DNA of 64,000 nt from DASSUW01 sp963730535 (GCA_963730535.1 CAVSRU010000012.1:310001-374000), one strand, 5' to 3'; positions 16,007 to 24,768 are shown, counted from the stretch's first letter. Numbers and translations: made by a program. Notes: generated by a model not told the origin, from the letters alone.

Positions 16007-16357
16007 GTGCTGGACGAGCTCCATGAGCATCCTGTCGAGCTGACGGTCGATTCCATCGGCGGGGTGCTCGCCGTGGCCGTGCAGGGGGCGCTGGTCGGCG
16101 CCGCTTCCGAGCCGCTGCACAACTGCCTCGCCCAGGCGATCCGCGGCCGGCGCCCGGTGATCCTGGACCTCACGGAGACGACGGCGATCGACCGCGACGC
16201 CATCGAGATGCTGACGGCGGCCAATCGCCGGCTCGCGACGCGTCTCCGGCTGGTCGTGGAGCGAGGCGGAGCGCTGCATCAGACGCTCCGCCGGGAAGGC
16301 GTGGCCCACGTGCTGTCGCTGCACTCCTCTCGCGCGGCGGCGATGGCGGCCTTCTAG
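16007..16357 (+). CDS. STAS-domain protein
   Basis: 116 residues, a single STAS domain: a first strand with LTVDSIGGVLAVAVQGAL, then RRPVILDLTETTAIDRDAIE and ANRRLATRLRLVVERGG. In anti-sigma factor antagonists the loop after the third strand is D-S/T-S-G, with the phosphorylated serine. Here it reads DRDA, so it probably cannot be regulated by phosphorylation in the usual way. It may bind a partner constitutively. No anti-sigma kinase is adjacent. Its stop overlaps the convergent DUF5996 gene by four bases. Confidence 0.75.
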   Translation: MLDELHEHPVELTVDSIGGVLAVAVQGALVGAASEPLHNCLAQAIRGRRPVILDLTETTAIDRDAIEMLTAANRRLATRLRLVVERGGALHQTLRREGVAHVLSLHSSRAAAMAAF

Positions 16358-17274
16358 ACGACCGGCGGCGGCGTTCCCTCGGCGCTGGCGGGGAGCGCAG
16401 GATCCCAGTCGCAGACCACACAGGCGTGGTGGAACGCCGAGCGGGCGAACTCGAGCGCGAACGTGTGGGGGTCGTCGGCAGCGCGGACGTCGGCCCAGTC
16501 GAGCCGGAACAGGCCGAGCTCGGCGTCCCAGCGCGCGGCACGGGGCTCCAGCTCGCCGTCCGCGAAGTTGTCGGCCGGCGGGTGGGCGTACGCGTAGAAC
16601 GCCGCGCGGCCGAAGCGCGGATCGCCCGGCCACCAGCCGATCGCGACCTCCTGGGCGTCCATCGAGTTGCGCATGATGAAGTCGTCCGAGGGCGGCTCCG
16701 CCGGCGCGCCGGAGAACAGGTTGACCGCCAGGTCGAACGAGCCCCACCACGCGTTCACCGGCGTCGAGCGCCCGCGATACGGCGCGCGGAACGCCGCGAG
16801 CACCAGCGCCGCCTGGGTGGCGGCCGTGAAGTACGCAGTCACCTGATCGGGGTGGTACGTGGCGTGCTCGCGATCCTCGTCCAGCGGCACCGTCCACGAC
16901 ACCTCCTGCGGCGTCGGATCGATCTCGAACCGGCCGCCGAGGCCTCGGAGCGCGTCGAGCAGATCGCCGGCGACGTCGGCGACGGGCCGGTCGGGCGTGA
17001 GCGCGATCTGCACCACTCGTCCGTCGCTGTGCTCGGCCACCGCCTCGTGACGATGCAGGTCCAGCGCCGCGACGAGCGCGCCCGACCCGTCGGGCGCGGG
17101 CAGCGGGAGCGTCTCCCAGCCGCGAGCGGTCAGACGGAGCGCGGCGTGCTGGAGCTCCGGCTCGGGCGGCGCCAGCACCACCGCGACCTTTCCGAGGACC
17201 TGCGTGTGCGCATGGAGCGTGTCGCATGTCGCGCCCCATATCTCGTAGTCGACGGCCGGCCACGTCGACGGCAT
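16354..17274 (-). CDS. DUF5996-family protein
   Basis: 306 residues beginning MPSTWPAVDYEIWGATCDTL. Recognisable features of the family are VDYEIWG, TLHAHTQVLGK, the DRPVADVAGDLL region and PVNAWWGSFDLAVNLFSG, then QEVAIGWWPGD and FYAYAHPPAD. No enzymatic role is known. It is soluble, with no signal peptide. It stands alone between the STAS gene and the SDR/hydrolase pair. Confidence 0.8.
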   Translation of the reverse strand: MPSTWPAVDYEIWGATCDTLHAHTQVLGKVAVVLAPPEPELQHAALRLTARGWETLPLPAPDGSGALVAALDLHRHEAVAEHSDGRVVQIALTPDRPVADVAGDLLDALRGLGGRFEIDPTPQEVSWTVPLDEDREHATYHPDQVTAYFTAATQAALVLAAFRAPYRGRSTPVNAWWGSFDLAVNLFSGAPAEPPSDDFIMRNSMDAQEVAIGWWPGDPRFGRAAFYAYAHPPADNFADGELEPRAARWDAELGLFRLDWADVRAADDPHTFALEFARSAFHHACVVCDWDPALPASAEGTPPPVV

Positions 17275-17296
17275 GAGCGAAGGCTACCGGCGGGGC

Positions 17297-18076
17297 TCAC
17301 AGCGTCTTCACGAGCCCACCGTCGATGACGTAGTTCGCCCCGGTCACGTTGGCCGTCAGCGGGGAGGCGAGGAGCACCACGAGCGTCGCCACCTCCTCCG
17401 CGGTGCTGAAGCGGCCGGTCGCGATGCCGGCCACCGCCTTCTCGCGTACCGTCGCCGGCTCCACGCCCAGGGCTTGGCCGATCGTGGCGGCGACGCCGTC
17501 GTCCCCGAGCCAGAGGTCGGTCTCGACCTGGCCGGGCGACACGCTGTTGATGCGGATGCCCTTCGGACCGAGCTCCTGCGAGAGCGCCTTGGCCATGTTG
17601 AGGAGCGCCGCCTTGGCCGCGCCGTAGTCGATCACCAGCCCGTCCGGATGGAAGAACGCGTTGACGGAGGCGACGTTGACGATCGCTCCCGATGCTCGCG
17701 GGAGCATCGCCGCGACGGCCGCGCGGGTCGCCCGCAGCGCGGCGAAGAAGTTGAGCTGGAGCGACGCCTCGAAGTCGGCGTCGCTCGTCTCCACGAACCC
17801 TTCGAGGCGCAGCTGGACGCGACCGACGTTGTTGACGAGGACGTCGACGTGCCCATGCCGCTCGATCGCGAGGTCGACGAGGGCTTCGGGGCCGCCGGGC
17901 CGCGCCAGGTCGACCTCCAGCGCGGTGACGCCCTCGAGGCCGGCGAGCGCGTCGACGGTGCGTGCGCCGGCGACGACTGCCGCGCCCTCGGCGGCCAGCG
18001 CTCGGACCACCGCCAGCCCGATCCCCTTGCTCGCGCCCGTGACGACCGCCACGCTGCCGTCGAGCTCAAGATCCAT
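17297..18076 (-). CDS. SDR-family oxidoreductase
   Basis: 259 residues, classical short-chain dehydrogenase. The cofactor motif is VVTGASKGIGLAV, the structural motif LVNNVG, and the active site comprises the serine in VNVASVN, tyrosine and lysine in DYGAAKAALLNMAKAL, then INSVSPGQVETDLW. Its start overlaps the alpha/beta hydrolase gene by 11 bp, so the two are an operon. They lie downstream of a LysR gene on the same strand. Substrate unknown. Confidence 0.92.
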   Translation of the reverse strand: MDLELDGSVAVVTGASKGIGLAVVRALAAEGAAVVAGARTVDALAGLEGVTALEVDLARPGGPEALVDLAIERHGHVDVLVNNVGRVQLRLEGFVETSDADFEASLQLNFFAALRATRAAVAAMLPRASGAIVNVASVNAFFHPDGLVIDYGAAKAALLNMAKALSQELGPKGIRINSVSPGQVETDLWLGDDGVAATIGQALGVEPATVREKAVAGIATGRFSTAEEVATLVVLLASPLTANVTGANYVIDGGLVKTL

Positions 18077-18917
18077 CGGTTGCCTTCTCGCCCGGCGGAG
18101 CCGCGTCGAGCACCCCGTCGAGCCAGCTGTCGATCGCGGCGGCGACCTCGTCGGAGCCCGGTCCGACGACGAACAGGTGCGGGCGTCCCTCGAACTCGAG
18201 GTAGTCGGTCTTCGCGGGTGAGCGCTCGTACTTCTTGTACTGCGCCCGCGAGACGGACGCCGGCACCGTGTGGTCCTCGCCGGCGCCGACGATCAACAGC
18301 GGGGCACGCTGCTCGTTGCGGAAGTGCACCTCCGTCGGCGGGTGCAGCGAGAAGTTCGCGAAGCCGGCCTCGTAGAAGATCCGGCCGGTCTCGGGGACGG
18401 CGTAGCGCTCATACGCCTCGGCGGCGTCCTCGGGCGTGGAGGTGTTCACGAACCCGTACGTGAACTCCTCGAGCGTCAGCGTCACGATCCCGCGCCGTGT
18501 CGACGGATGGGCGAGCGCCGGCGACGCGGCCTTCAATGACGAGAACGGCAGCACGAGGATGCCTTTCGGGGGCGCCGGGCTGAGCGCCACGCCGGCGCGA
18601 CCGAGACCGCGGTCGAGGAGCAGCTCGACGATCAGGCCGCCGAAGGAGTGCCCGATCAGGACCGGCGGCCGGTCGAGCTCGCGGATCAGTCGCTCGTAGT
18701 GGTCGACGATCTCGTTCAGGCCGAGGCCCGCGATCTCGCCGGCTTGCTCGCGGAGCTCCTCGACGTCGCCGTGCTTGCGCGGCCACTCGGGAGCCGAGAC
18801 GGCGAAGCCGCGCTTCTCGAAGTAGTCGGCGAACCGCTCCCAGCTGCGAGCCGAGAGCCAGGCGCCGTGGATCAGCATCAGGGGGATCCGGTCGCCGTCG
18901 GTACCAGGCGTTGTCAC
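18066..18917 (-). CDS. Alpha/beta hydrolase
   Basis: 283 residues. The oxyanion segment is LMLIHGAWLSARSWE, the nucleophile elbow VLIGHSFGGLIVELLL (serine at about residue 93), the acid lies near IVGAGEDHTVPASV and the catalytic histidine in GRPHLFV. It is of the type often annotated as alpha/beta hydrolase or salicylate-esterase-like. It is translationally coupled to the SDR gene that follows. Confidence 0.9.
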   Translation of the reverse strand: MTTPGTDGDRIPLMLIHGAWLSARSWERFADYFEKRGFAVSAPEWPRKHGDVEELREQAGEIAGLGLNEIVDHYERLIRELDRPPVLIGHSFGGLIVELLLDRGLGRAGVALSPAPPKGILVLPFSSLKAASPALAHPSTRRGIVTLTLEEFTYGFVNTSTPEDAAEAYERYAVPETGRIFYEAGFANFSLHPPTEVHFRNEQRAPLLIVGAGEDHTVPASVSRAQYKKYERSPAKTDYLEFEGRPHLFVVGPGSDEVAAAIDSWLDGVLDAAPPGEKATDGS

Positions 18918-19010
18918 GGGCTCATCTCCTTTGTCGACCCCTGCGACGCTACGCCCCTCGGAGCCGTAAGAGAAAGTCCGATTCCGGCGTGCACCCGGAC
19001 CGGGCGCGAC

Positions 19011-19952
19011 TCAATCGCCCGCGTGTCCCGGACGGTGCGTCAGCCAGCCCTCGGCGTCGCGGAGACGCATGGCCGCTTGGAGCAGCAGGGCAGCGTGCTC
19101 GGTCGCGGACATGGGGGTCGCGAGATCGACCGGCACAGTCAAAGGGGGATCGAACGGCAGCGCCGCGACGCCGGGGATCGGGTCCTGTATCCATTCCCCG
19201 ACCAGCACGGACACCGCCTCGCCGTCCGCAACCGGCAGCAGGCGCCGGTCCCATGGGGCGCTCATGGTCTCCAGCGTCCGCTCGATCTCGAAGCCGGCGA
19301 CCCTGAAGACCGCGCGCAGCCACGCGTTGAACGAGCCGCCGACCGGCTCCCGCGGCAGCAGCACGCGCTCGGCCGCGAAGGCACCGAGCGGGACCGCGTC
19401 GGCACCCGCGTACCGGTGCGTCGCGGGCAGCGCGGCCAGCAGCGGCTCGTCTCGCAGCGGAACGACGCGGACGTCGTGATGACGCGCGCCCGGCGTCTGG
19501 AGCACCGCTGCGGCGGCCAGCTCATGGGCCGCGACCCGTCGCAGCAGCTCCGGCGTCACCCCCTCGTCGAGATGGACCTCGAGGTCCGGACGCTGTTCCG
19601 CGACGGCCTCGCCCACCCGGGTCGCCTGCAGTCGGCTGAACGGCATGTAGCCGATCGCAAGGACGCCGTGCTCGGCGAGCGCGACACGCCGCGCGTCGTC
19701 GACCGCGAGGTCAACCTCGGCAAGCGCTCGCCGTGCGCGCTCGAGCAGGGCGGATCCGGCCGGCGTCAGCTCGACATGCCGGGTGGTCCGGACGAAGAGC
19801 ACGAACCCGAGCTCGCGCTCGAGATCCCGGATCGCCCGCGAAAGCGGAGACTGCGACATGTGCAGGCGCTCGGCGGCGCGGCCGAAGTGCAGCTCCTCGG
19901 CAACCGCGACGAAGTACCGCAGCTGCCGCAGCTCGACTGGAAGATCCACCAC
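19011..19952 (-). CDS. LysR-family transcriptional regulator
   Basis: 313 residues. The N-terminal HTH is canonical (ELRQLRYFVAVAEELHFGR, AAERLHMSQSPLSRAIRDLE, GFVLFVRTTRHVELT) and is followed by a substrate-binding domain starting HGVLAIGYMPFSR. Two adjacent GTG codons (19952 and 19949) could start it. It is divergent from an acyl-CoA desaturase and upstream of the hydrolase/SDR pair on its own strand. A strong inverted repeat lies 29 bp upstream of its start and is its probable binding site. Confidence 0.92.
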   Translation of the reverse strand: MVDLPVELRQLRYFVAVAEELHFGRAAERLHMSQSPLSRAIRDLERELGFVLFVRTTRHVELTPAGSALLERARRALAEVDLAVDDARRVALAEHGVLAIGYMPFSRLQATRVGEAVAEQRPDLEVHLDEGVTPELLRRVAAHELAAAAVLQTPGARHHDVRVVPLRDEPLLAALPATHRYAGADAVPLGAFAAERVLLPREPVGGSFNAWLRAVFRVAGFEIERTLETMSAPWDRRLLPVADGEAVSVLVGEWIQDPIPGVAALPFDPPLTVPVDLATPMSATEHAALLLQAAMRLRDAEGWLTHRPGHAGD

Positions 19953-19980
19953 CGCGGATACTGACCCATCCGCGACGCGG

Positions 19981-19997
19981 TTGTAGGGAACCTACAA
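19981..19997. promoter_or_regulatory. LysR-type box between divergent genes
   Basis: TTGTAGG-GAA-CCTACAA is a perfect 7-bp inverted repeat with the T-N11-A core of LysR binding sites. It lies 29 bp before the LysR start and 70 bp before the desaturase start. It is AT-rich relative to its surroundings. Autoregulation and control of the desaturase are inferred. Confidence 0.65.
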
Positions 19998-20066
19998 AAA
20001 CGCGACTGCGAATTCGCCGATCGCGACGCAAGTACTGCGGCCAGCTGCCTCATACCCTCAAAACAG

Positions 20067-20966
20067 ATGACTCGACTCCAGCGCAACGTGAACATCGCCG
20101 CCGTCCTGCTGCCGTTCCTGGTGGTGGCGGCTGCCGTCCCGCTCCTCTGGGGCAGCCTCGTCGGCCCCTCCGATCTAATCGTGGCCGCCGTGATGTACCT
20201 CCTGTGCGGGCTCGGCGTGACGGTCGGCTTCCATCGGATGCTGACCCACCGTGCCTTCGCGACCCACCGCGCGACGCGTTACGTGTTCGCGGTCCTCGGC
20301 TCGATGGCGGTCCAGGGACCGGTGATCGAGTGGGTCGCCGACCATCGCAAGCATCACGCCCACACCGACAAGGAGGGCGATCCGCACTCGCCCCACGTCG
20401 GTCACGGCGCGGGCATTCTTGGCTCATTGCGCGGCCTGTGGCACGCGCACGTGGGCTGGCTGTGGCGGACGAACGGGCAGGCGCGCGCCTACAAGTACGC
20501 ACGCGAGCTCGTCGAGGACGCGGGCATGAAGCGCATCAACCGCGCATTCCCCTGGCTGATCCTCCTCAGCCTCGGCCTGCCGTTCCTCCTGGGCCTGGCG
20601 ATCACGGGCACCCTGTGGGGTGGGGTCACGGGTCTGCTGTGGGGCGGCTTTGCTCGCATCTTCATCCAGCACCACGTGACGTGGTCGGTCAACTCGATCT
20701 GCCACTTCTTCGGGACGCGGCGCTTCGCCGTCGAGGACGAGTCGACCAACGTGTTCTGGCTCGCCCTTCCTTCGTTCGGAGAGTCGTGGCACCACAATCA
20801 CCACGCGTTTCCGCGCTCGGCAGCGCATGGCCTGCGCTGGTGGGAGCTGGACCTCTCGGCGCTCACGATCCGGCTGATGCGCCGCGTCGGCCTAGCGTGG
20901 GATGTCGTGCGGATCACGCCCGAGCGCCAGGAGCAGAAGCTCGCCGTGCCGGTCCACAGCGGCTGA
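20067..20966 (+). CDS. Acyl-CoA/fatty-acid desaturase
   Basis: 299 residues, membrane-bound delta-9-type desaturase. The three histidine boxes that bind the diiron centre are present: HRMLTH, DHRKHHAHTD and ESWHHNHHAF. Four hydrophobic helices surround them. It would introduce a double bond into saturated acyl-CoA, adjusting membrane fluidity, with an external electron donor not encoded next to it. Regulation by the divergent LysR protein is suggested by the shared intergenic box. Confidence 0.93.
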   Translation: MTRLQRNVNIAAVLLPFLVVAAAVPLLWGSLVGPSDLIVAAVMYLLCGLGVTVGFHRMLTHRAFATHRATRYVFAVLGSMAVQGPVIEWVADHRKHHAHTDKEGDPHSPHVGHGAGILGSLRGLWHAHVGWLWRTNGQARAYKYARELVEDAGMKRINRAFPWLILLSLGLPFLLGLAITGTLWGGVTGLLWGGFARIFIQHHVTWSVNSICHFFGTRRFAVEDESTNVFWLALPSFGESWHHNHHAFPRSAAHGLRWWELDLSALTIRLMRRVGLAWDVVRITPERQEQKLAVPVHSG

Positions 20967-20981
20967 CAGCCTGGCCGGGTT

Positions 20982-21869
20982 CTACGGCTCTTCTCGCACG
21001 ACTTCGCGCGCCGGCTTGTCAAAGCGCACGCCGAGGAACGAGGGATGGCGCAGCCGGCCGTCCGGGGTCCATTCCATGAACGCGATCTGTGCCACGAGCT
21101 CGGGCTCGACCCAGGTCGCGGCGCGTGGAATGCCCTTCTCGGGCTCGAACGGGGACGTTTCGCGCACGAGCGGGGCGAGCCGCTCGGACAGCTCGCTCAG
21201 CGTCGCGCGGGTGAAGCCCGTCCCCACTTTGCCGGCGTAGCGCAGGCGCTCGCCGTCGAAGTGGCCGACGAGCAGAGCGCCGAGGTCGGTGCGCGAGCCG
21301 CGCGGCGCGGTGAAACCGCCGATCACGAGCTCCTGCGCGCGCGTGCACTTGAGCTTGAGCCAGTCGCGCGAGCGCGTCGACACGTACGGCGTGCCGAGCC
21401 GCTTGGCGATCAGCCCCTCCCACCCGTCCCGGCACGCTTCGGCGAGCAGCGCCGCGCCGTCGCCGGTCATCTGCTCCGTCATCCGCAGCGGGTCCCGCCA
21501 GCGCAGCACGCCTTCGAGCACGTGTCGCCGCTCTTCGAGTGGGAGCGACCGCACATCGCGGCCGTCCGCGACCAGCACGTCGAAGACGTAGTAGAAGAGC
21601 TCGCCGCCCTCACCGCCGCCGAACCGGTCGCGGCCGCCCACGAACGCCACCGCTTCACCGTCGACGACGAAGCTGTCGGCCGGATCCGCATCGAGTGCGG
21701 CGGCCAGCGACGGGTAACGGTCGTTCAGCGACAGCTCGTTGCGCGAGTACAAGCGTGTGCGCCCGCCGTCCTTGACCGCCACGCAACGGATCCCGTCGAG
21801 CTTGCGCTCGAACACCCACTCCGGGCCGGCCGGCCGCTCCGCGGTCAGCACGGCCTTCATCGGCGTCAC
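20982..21869 (-). CDS. ATP-dependent DNA ligase (stand-alone LigC/LigD type)
   Basis: About 295 residues. Nucleotidyltransferase motif I is WVFERKLDGIRCVAV (the lysine is adenylated); other motifs are RLYSRNE, SFVVDGEAV, YYVFDVLVADG, EGLIAKR and WLKLKC. A C-terminal OB-fold contains RYAGKVGTGFTRATL and HPSFLGVRFDKPA. It lacks polymerase and phosphoesterase domains and no Ku is adjacent, so it resembles LigC-type repair ligases. GTG 21869 or ATG 21860 could start it; the longer open frame upstream overlaps the MOSC gene and has no ligase character. It is 24 bp downstream of that gene. Confidence 0.9.
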   Translation of the reverse strand: MTPMKAVLTAERPAGPEWVFERKLDGIRCVAVKDGGRTRLYSRNELSLNDRYPSLAAALDADPADSFVVDGEAVAFVGGRDRFGGGEGGELFYYVFDVLVADGRDVRSLPLEERRHVLEGVLRWRDPLRMTEQMTGDGAALLAEACRDGWEGLIAKRLGTPYVSTRSRDWLKLKCTRAQELVIGGFTAPRGSRTDLGALLVGHFDGERLRYAGKVGTGFTRATLSELSERLAPLVRETSPFEPEKGIPRAATWVEPELVAQIAFMEWTPDGRLRHPSFLGVRFDKPAREVVREEP

Positions 21870-21892
21870 GAAAGCCGGTCGCACGTGCCTGC

Positions 21893-22771
21893 TCAGCTGG
21901 CCGCGATCTCGTCGCCCACCCGGATCGCGCCGTCGCTGAGCAGGTCGGCGCGCAAGCCGCCCTTGTGGACGAGCGCCAGCAGCGTGCCAGGCTTTCCCGC
22001 CTCGGCCGTCAGGCGTTCCAGGTGCGCGCACGGCTCGCACAACCGCTGGCCGAAGCAGTCCACGCCGCCCACCCTGAAGTGCCTACCCACCAGCGCGTTG
22101 AGGTCGATGCCGCGGGTGACGAGGTTCCGGCGGGCCTCTTCAGGCGCGAGCCGCCCCGCCGGCAGCTCCAGGTTGTCGAGCACCTCGGCCTCGATGAGCG
22201 TGAGATCGTGCCCGCGCGCGTAGGCGTTCGAGAACGTGCCGCGCTGGTCGACGTAGCGGTCACCCTCCAGGCCACGACCGGCCCGCGCCATCGCCCGGTC
22301 GATCCGGACCATCGACGCCTCGGCTTCCGGCGCGACCATGATCGCCTCGACCGTGCCGGCGCTGCGCGAAGCCGCGGCGGACGGCCGTGCCCACAGCGCC
22401 ACATCGGCCGGCGCGATCATGTAACCGAGCTGCACCGCCTCGAACGTCTCGGGCCCACCCATGGGGCTCCACGCCACTCCCGGAGGAGCGCCGAACGCCA
22501 CCGCCCCGACGGAGCCCTCGCCGTCAGCGGCCCGCAACATGGCCAACCAAGGCCCCGGCCAGTTGAAGCTCGCCGGATCAGCGATGGGTACGAGCCCCAG
22601 CCCGCGCTGTGAGAGCCAGTTGCGCCACACCGTCCACGGCTGCGGGTGCCCCGCATCCGGGACAGGAACCTCAGCCACGTCGAGCTCGAGGATCGACGCC
22701 AGACACGCAGCGACCGACCGCTGCATCCGAGCGCCTGACGTGGGCGGCGGGACCGTACGCATGGTCCACAT
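21893..22771 (-). CDS. MOSC-domain protein with N-terminal peptidase-C39-like region
   Basis: 292 residues in two parts. Residues 1-130 (RTVPPPTSGARMQRSVAACL, VAEVPVP, WRNWLSQRGLGL) resemble a C39-like peptidase module, but the usual start-proximal cysteine position appears to be filled by another residue. Residues 135-292 are a MOSC domain (GRGLEGDRYVDQRGTFS, RRNLVTRGIDLNALVG, FGQRLCEPCAHLERL, with the conserved Cys). MOSC proteins carry sulfur for molybdoenzymes or reduce N-hydroxylated substrates. It precedes the DNA ligase. ATG 22762 is an alternative start. Confidence 0.75.
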   Translation of the reverse strand: MWTMRTVPPPTSGARMQRSVAACLASILELDVAEVPVPDAGHPQPWTVWRNWLSQRGLGLVPIADPASFNWPGPWLAMLRAADGEGSVGAVAFGAPPGVAWSPMGGPETFEAVQLGYMIAPADVALWARPSAAASRSAGTVEAIMVAPEAEASMVRIDRAMARAGRGLEGDRYVDQRGTFSNAYARGHDLTLIEAEVLDNLELPAGRLAPEEARRNLVTRGIDLNALVGRHFRVGGVDCFGQRLCEPCAHLERLTAEAGKPGTLLALVHKGGLRADLLSDGAIRVGDEIAAS

Positions 22772-22875
22772 GCTGCCAGCCGCAGCTCCGTTCCGACCGT
22801 GCGGGCGTGTGTTCCAAGAGCAGTCGTAGCCGTCTCGACCTCAACCGCCGTGAAGCTCCGCGCTATGGATCCGGG

Positions 22876-23610
22876 CTAGGCGACGTCGCGCCGCACGGCG
22901 AGCGCGACTCCCGCCGCCGAGACGACGGCGGTCCAGGCGACGAGGACGAGACCGCCGGCGGTCGCGTGGAGGACGTGGTCGGTGGTCAGCCCCATGAGCC
23001 CGTCCCCGGCGTGTACCGGCCCGAGCCGGCCGACGTCCGGGACGAGCCCGAAGAGCAGGTTCTCGACGACGAAGCCCCAGGCAAGCAGGCCGATGATGGC
23101 GCCGACCTGATTGCGGAGCAGTGCGCCGAGGCCGACGCCGATGGCCCCCCAGAGGGCGGTGATGGCCACGGTGCCCAGCACCAGCAGGACGGTCTGCCCG
23201 CCGCTGAGGGCGTAGTCGATCCCGCGGCCGGCGAGGCACGCGTAGCCGATGCCGAAGCCGAGCCCCGCGCCGACGATGCCGAATACCAGCCCGGCGAGCG
23301 CGCCGGCCGCCAGCTTGGCGCCGAGCACGCGTGTGCGTCGCGGCGTGAACAGGAACGTCGGCTGGATGGTGCCGTACCGGTACTCGCCGGTCACCAGCAT
23401 GATGCCGGCGAGGGCGGCGAACACGCCGGCGAAGCTCCCCACGGCGAGCGCCGACTGCTGGTCCTCGGTCGTCAGCAGGCCCCGCTCTTCCGTGGCCAGG
23501 CCCGTGAGCAGCGAGAAGAGGACGATCAGGGCGACCATCCCGAGAACGAGGCCGAGCGTGGTCCGCGTCGAGCGGATCTTCAGCAGTTCGGCCTTGAGCT
23601 GGCTCGTCAT
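22876..23610 (-). CDS. ABC-2 type transporter permease
   Basis: 244 residues, about six hydrophobic helices. It starts MTSQLKAELLKIRSTRTTLG, the basic amphipathic start typical of ABC-2 permeases, with VTGEYRYGTIQPTFLFTPRR after the second helix. Its ATG overlaps the stop of the ATPase gene by four bases (ATGA). Together they form a two-component exporter of unknown substrate. Confidence 0.9.
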   Translation of the reverse strand: MTSQLKAELLKIRSTRTTLGLVLGMVALIVLFSLLTGLATEERGLLTTEDQQSALAVGSFAGVFAALAGIMLVTGEYRYGTIQPTFLFTPRRTRVLGAKLAAGALAGLVFGIVGAGLGFGIGYACLAGRGIDYALSGGQTVLLVLGTVAITALWGAIGVGLGALLRNQVGAIIGLLAWGFVVENLLFGLVPDVGRLGPVHAGDGLMGLTTDHVLHATAGGLVLVAWTAVVSAAGVALAVRRDVA

Positions 23611-24515
23611 GCCGCCCGCTCCGCGGTCAGCCCGAGGAAGATGTCCTCGAGCGAGGAGCTCTCGGCGCTGAGCTCGTGAATCGGCACGCCGGCGGCAAAC
23701 GCGATGTCCCCGACGTGTTCACGGGTCGTCCCGTACGCGAGCAGCATGTGGTCGTGGCCGGCGCTGAACGCGATGCCGCCGCGCGCGAGCGCGTCTCCGA
23801 GCTTCGACGGGTCCGGCGTGCGGACGCGCACCGATCCTGTGGCGCGCGCGGTGAGCGCCTCGAGCGGTGACTCCGTGATGAGCTTGCCGTGGTTGATGAT
23901 CACGACGTCGTCGACGGTCTGGGCGACCTCGGCGAGCACATGGCTCGAGATCAGGACGGTCCGCTGCCCCGCCGCGAAGTCGCGCAGGAAGTCGCGCAGC
24001 CAGCGCACGCCGGCGGGGTCGAGGCCGTTCGCCGGCTCGTCGAGGATGAGCACCTCGGGATCGCCGAGCAGCGCCGCGGCCAGCCCGAGCCGCTGCCGCA
24101 TGCCCAGCGAGTAGGTCTTGACGCGACGCCTCGCCGCGCCCTCGAGCTCGACGAGCCGCAGCACCTCCTCGACGCGCGAGGGCGGCAGGTCGACCGCCTC
24201 GGCGAGCATGCGGAGATGGTCGCGGCCGGAACGGCCGGGATGGAAGTCGGCGGCTTCGAGCGCCGCACCGACCCGGCGGCTCGGCTCTACGAGCTCGGCG
24301 TAGGGCCGGCCGAAGACGAGCGCCCGGCCGCTCGTCGGCGCCGCGAGCCCCAAGACCATGCGAAGCGTCGTCGTCTTGCCGGCACCGTTCGGCCCGAGGA
24401 AGCCGGTGATGGTCCCCCGCTCGAGTTCGAACGAGAGATCGTCGACGGCGAGGACGTCGCCGAACCGCTTCGTCAGCGACTCGGCACGGATCGCGATCTC
24501 AGGCGCGGACGACAT
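23607..24515 (-). CDS. ABC transporter ATP-binding protein
   Basis: 302 residues. Walker A FLGPNGAGKTTTLRM, Q-loop region ALEAADFHPGRSG, signature LGMRQRLGLAAALLG, Walker B VLILDEPANGLDP and H-loop LISSHVLAEV are intact. A C-terminal extension of about 80 residues is typical of DrrA/BcrA-like drug or lipid exporters. It is coupled to the permease gene downstream. Confidence 0.94.
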   Translation of the reverse strand: MSSAPEIAIRAESLTKRFGDVLAVDDLSFELERGTITGFLGPNGAGKTTTLRMVLGLAAPTSGRALVFGRPYAELVEPSRRVGAALEAADFHPGRSGRDHLRMLAEAVDLPPSRVEEVLRLVELEGAARRRVKTYSLGMRQRLGLAAALLGDPEVLILDEPANGLDPAGVRWLRDFLRDFAAGQRTVLISSHVLAEVAQTVDDVVIINHGKLITESPLEALTARATGSVRVRTPDPSKLGDALARGGIAFSAGHDHMLLAYGTTREHVGDIAFAAGVPIHELSAESSSLEDIFLGLTAERAA

Positions 24516-24694
24516 CGTCGTTCGAGGATGGCCAGGTCTGTGGTGCCGAGGACACCGGCCAGCCCCCGTCTTGCCATCCCGTTAACCCGACCCCGCTCGA
24601 CGATGTCGGGCGAGGTGTTGACCAGCCGCTGCCCTCTCGATCGACGACTTCCTGCAGGCGGCCGATCATGCCGCCTTGCAGGGAGCCTCGGAGG
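24516..24694. other. Non-coding stretch upstream of ABC operon
   Basis: About 180 bp between the ABC ATPase start and tRNA-His. It should contain the promoter of the ABC operon. Minus-strand frames are open but have no start with a ribosome site and no recognised family. I see no clear repeat or att duplication of the tRNA here. Confidence 0.4.
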
Positions 24695-24768
24695 GGTGAG
24701 CGACGGGATTCGAACCCGCGACCGCCGGGACCACAACCCGGAGCTCTACCAACTGAGCTACGCCCACC
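24695..24768 (-). tRNA. tRNA-His (GTG anticodon)
   Basis: The reverse complement folds into a full cloverleaf: acceptor GTGGGCG/CGCTCAC, D arm AGCTCAGTTGGTAGAGCT, anticodon arm CCGGGTTGTGGTCCCGG with GTG, and T arm CGCGGGTTCGAATCCCGTC. An extra G precedes the acceptor opposite C73, the hallmark of tRNA-His. CCA is not encoded. Confidence 0.95.

Noticed and set aside
12635..17263. Very long open frame on the minus strand, over 1500 codons
   Set aside because: It is antisense to the MMPL transporter and others, with Arg/Gly/His-rich low-complexity translation; a GC-bias shadow of real genes.
20982..22040. N-terminal extension of the DNA ligase (extra 57 residues)
   Set aside because: The extension overlaps the MOSC gene in another frame and is Arg/Gly-rich; the ligase fold starts after GTG 21869.
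24516..24694. Integrated element at tRNA-His
   Set aside because: No duplication of the tRNA-His 3' end was found on either side and composition is native.
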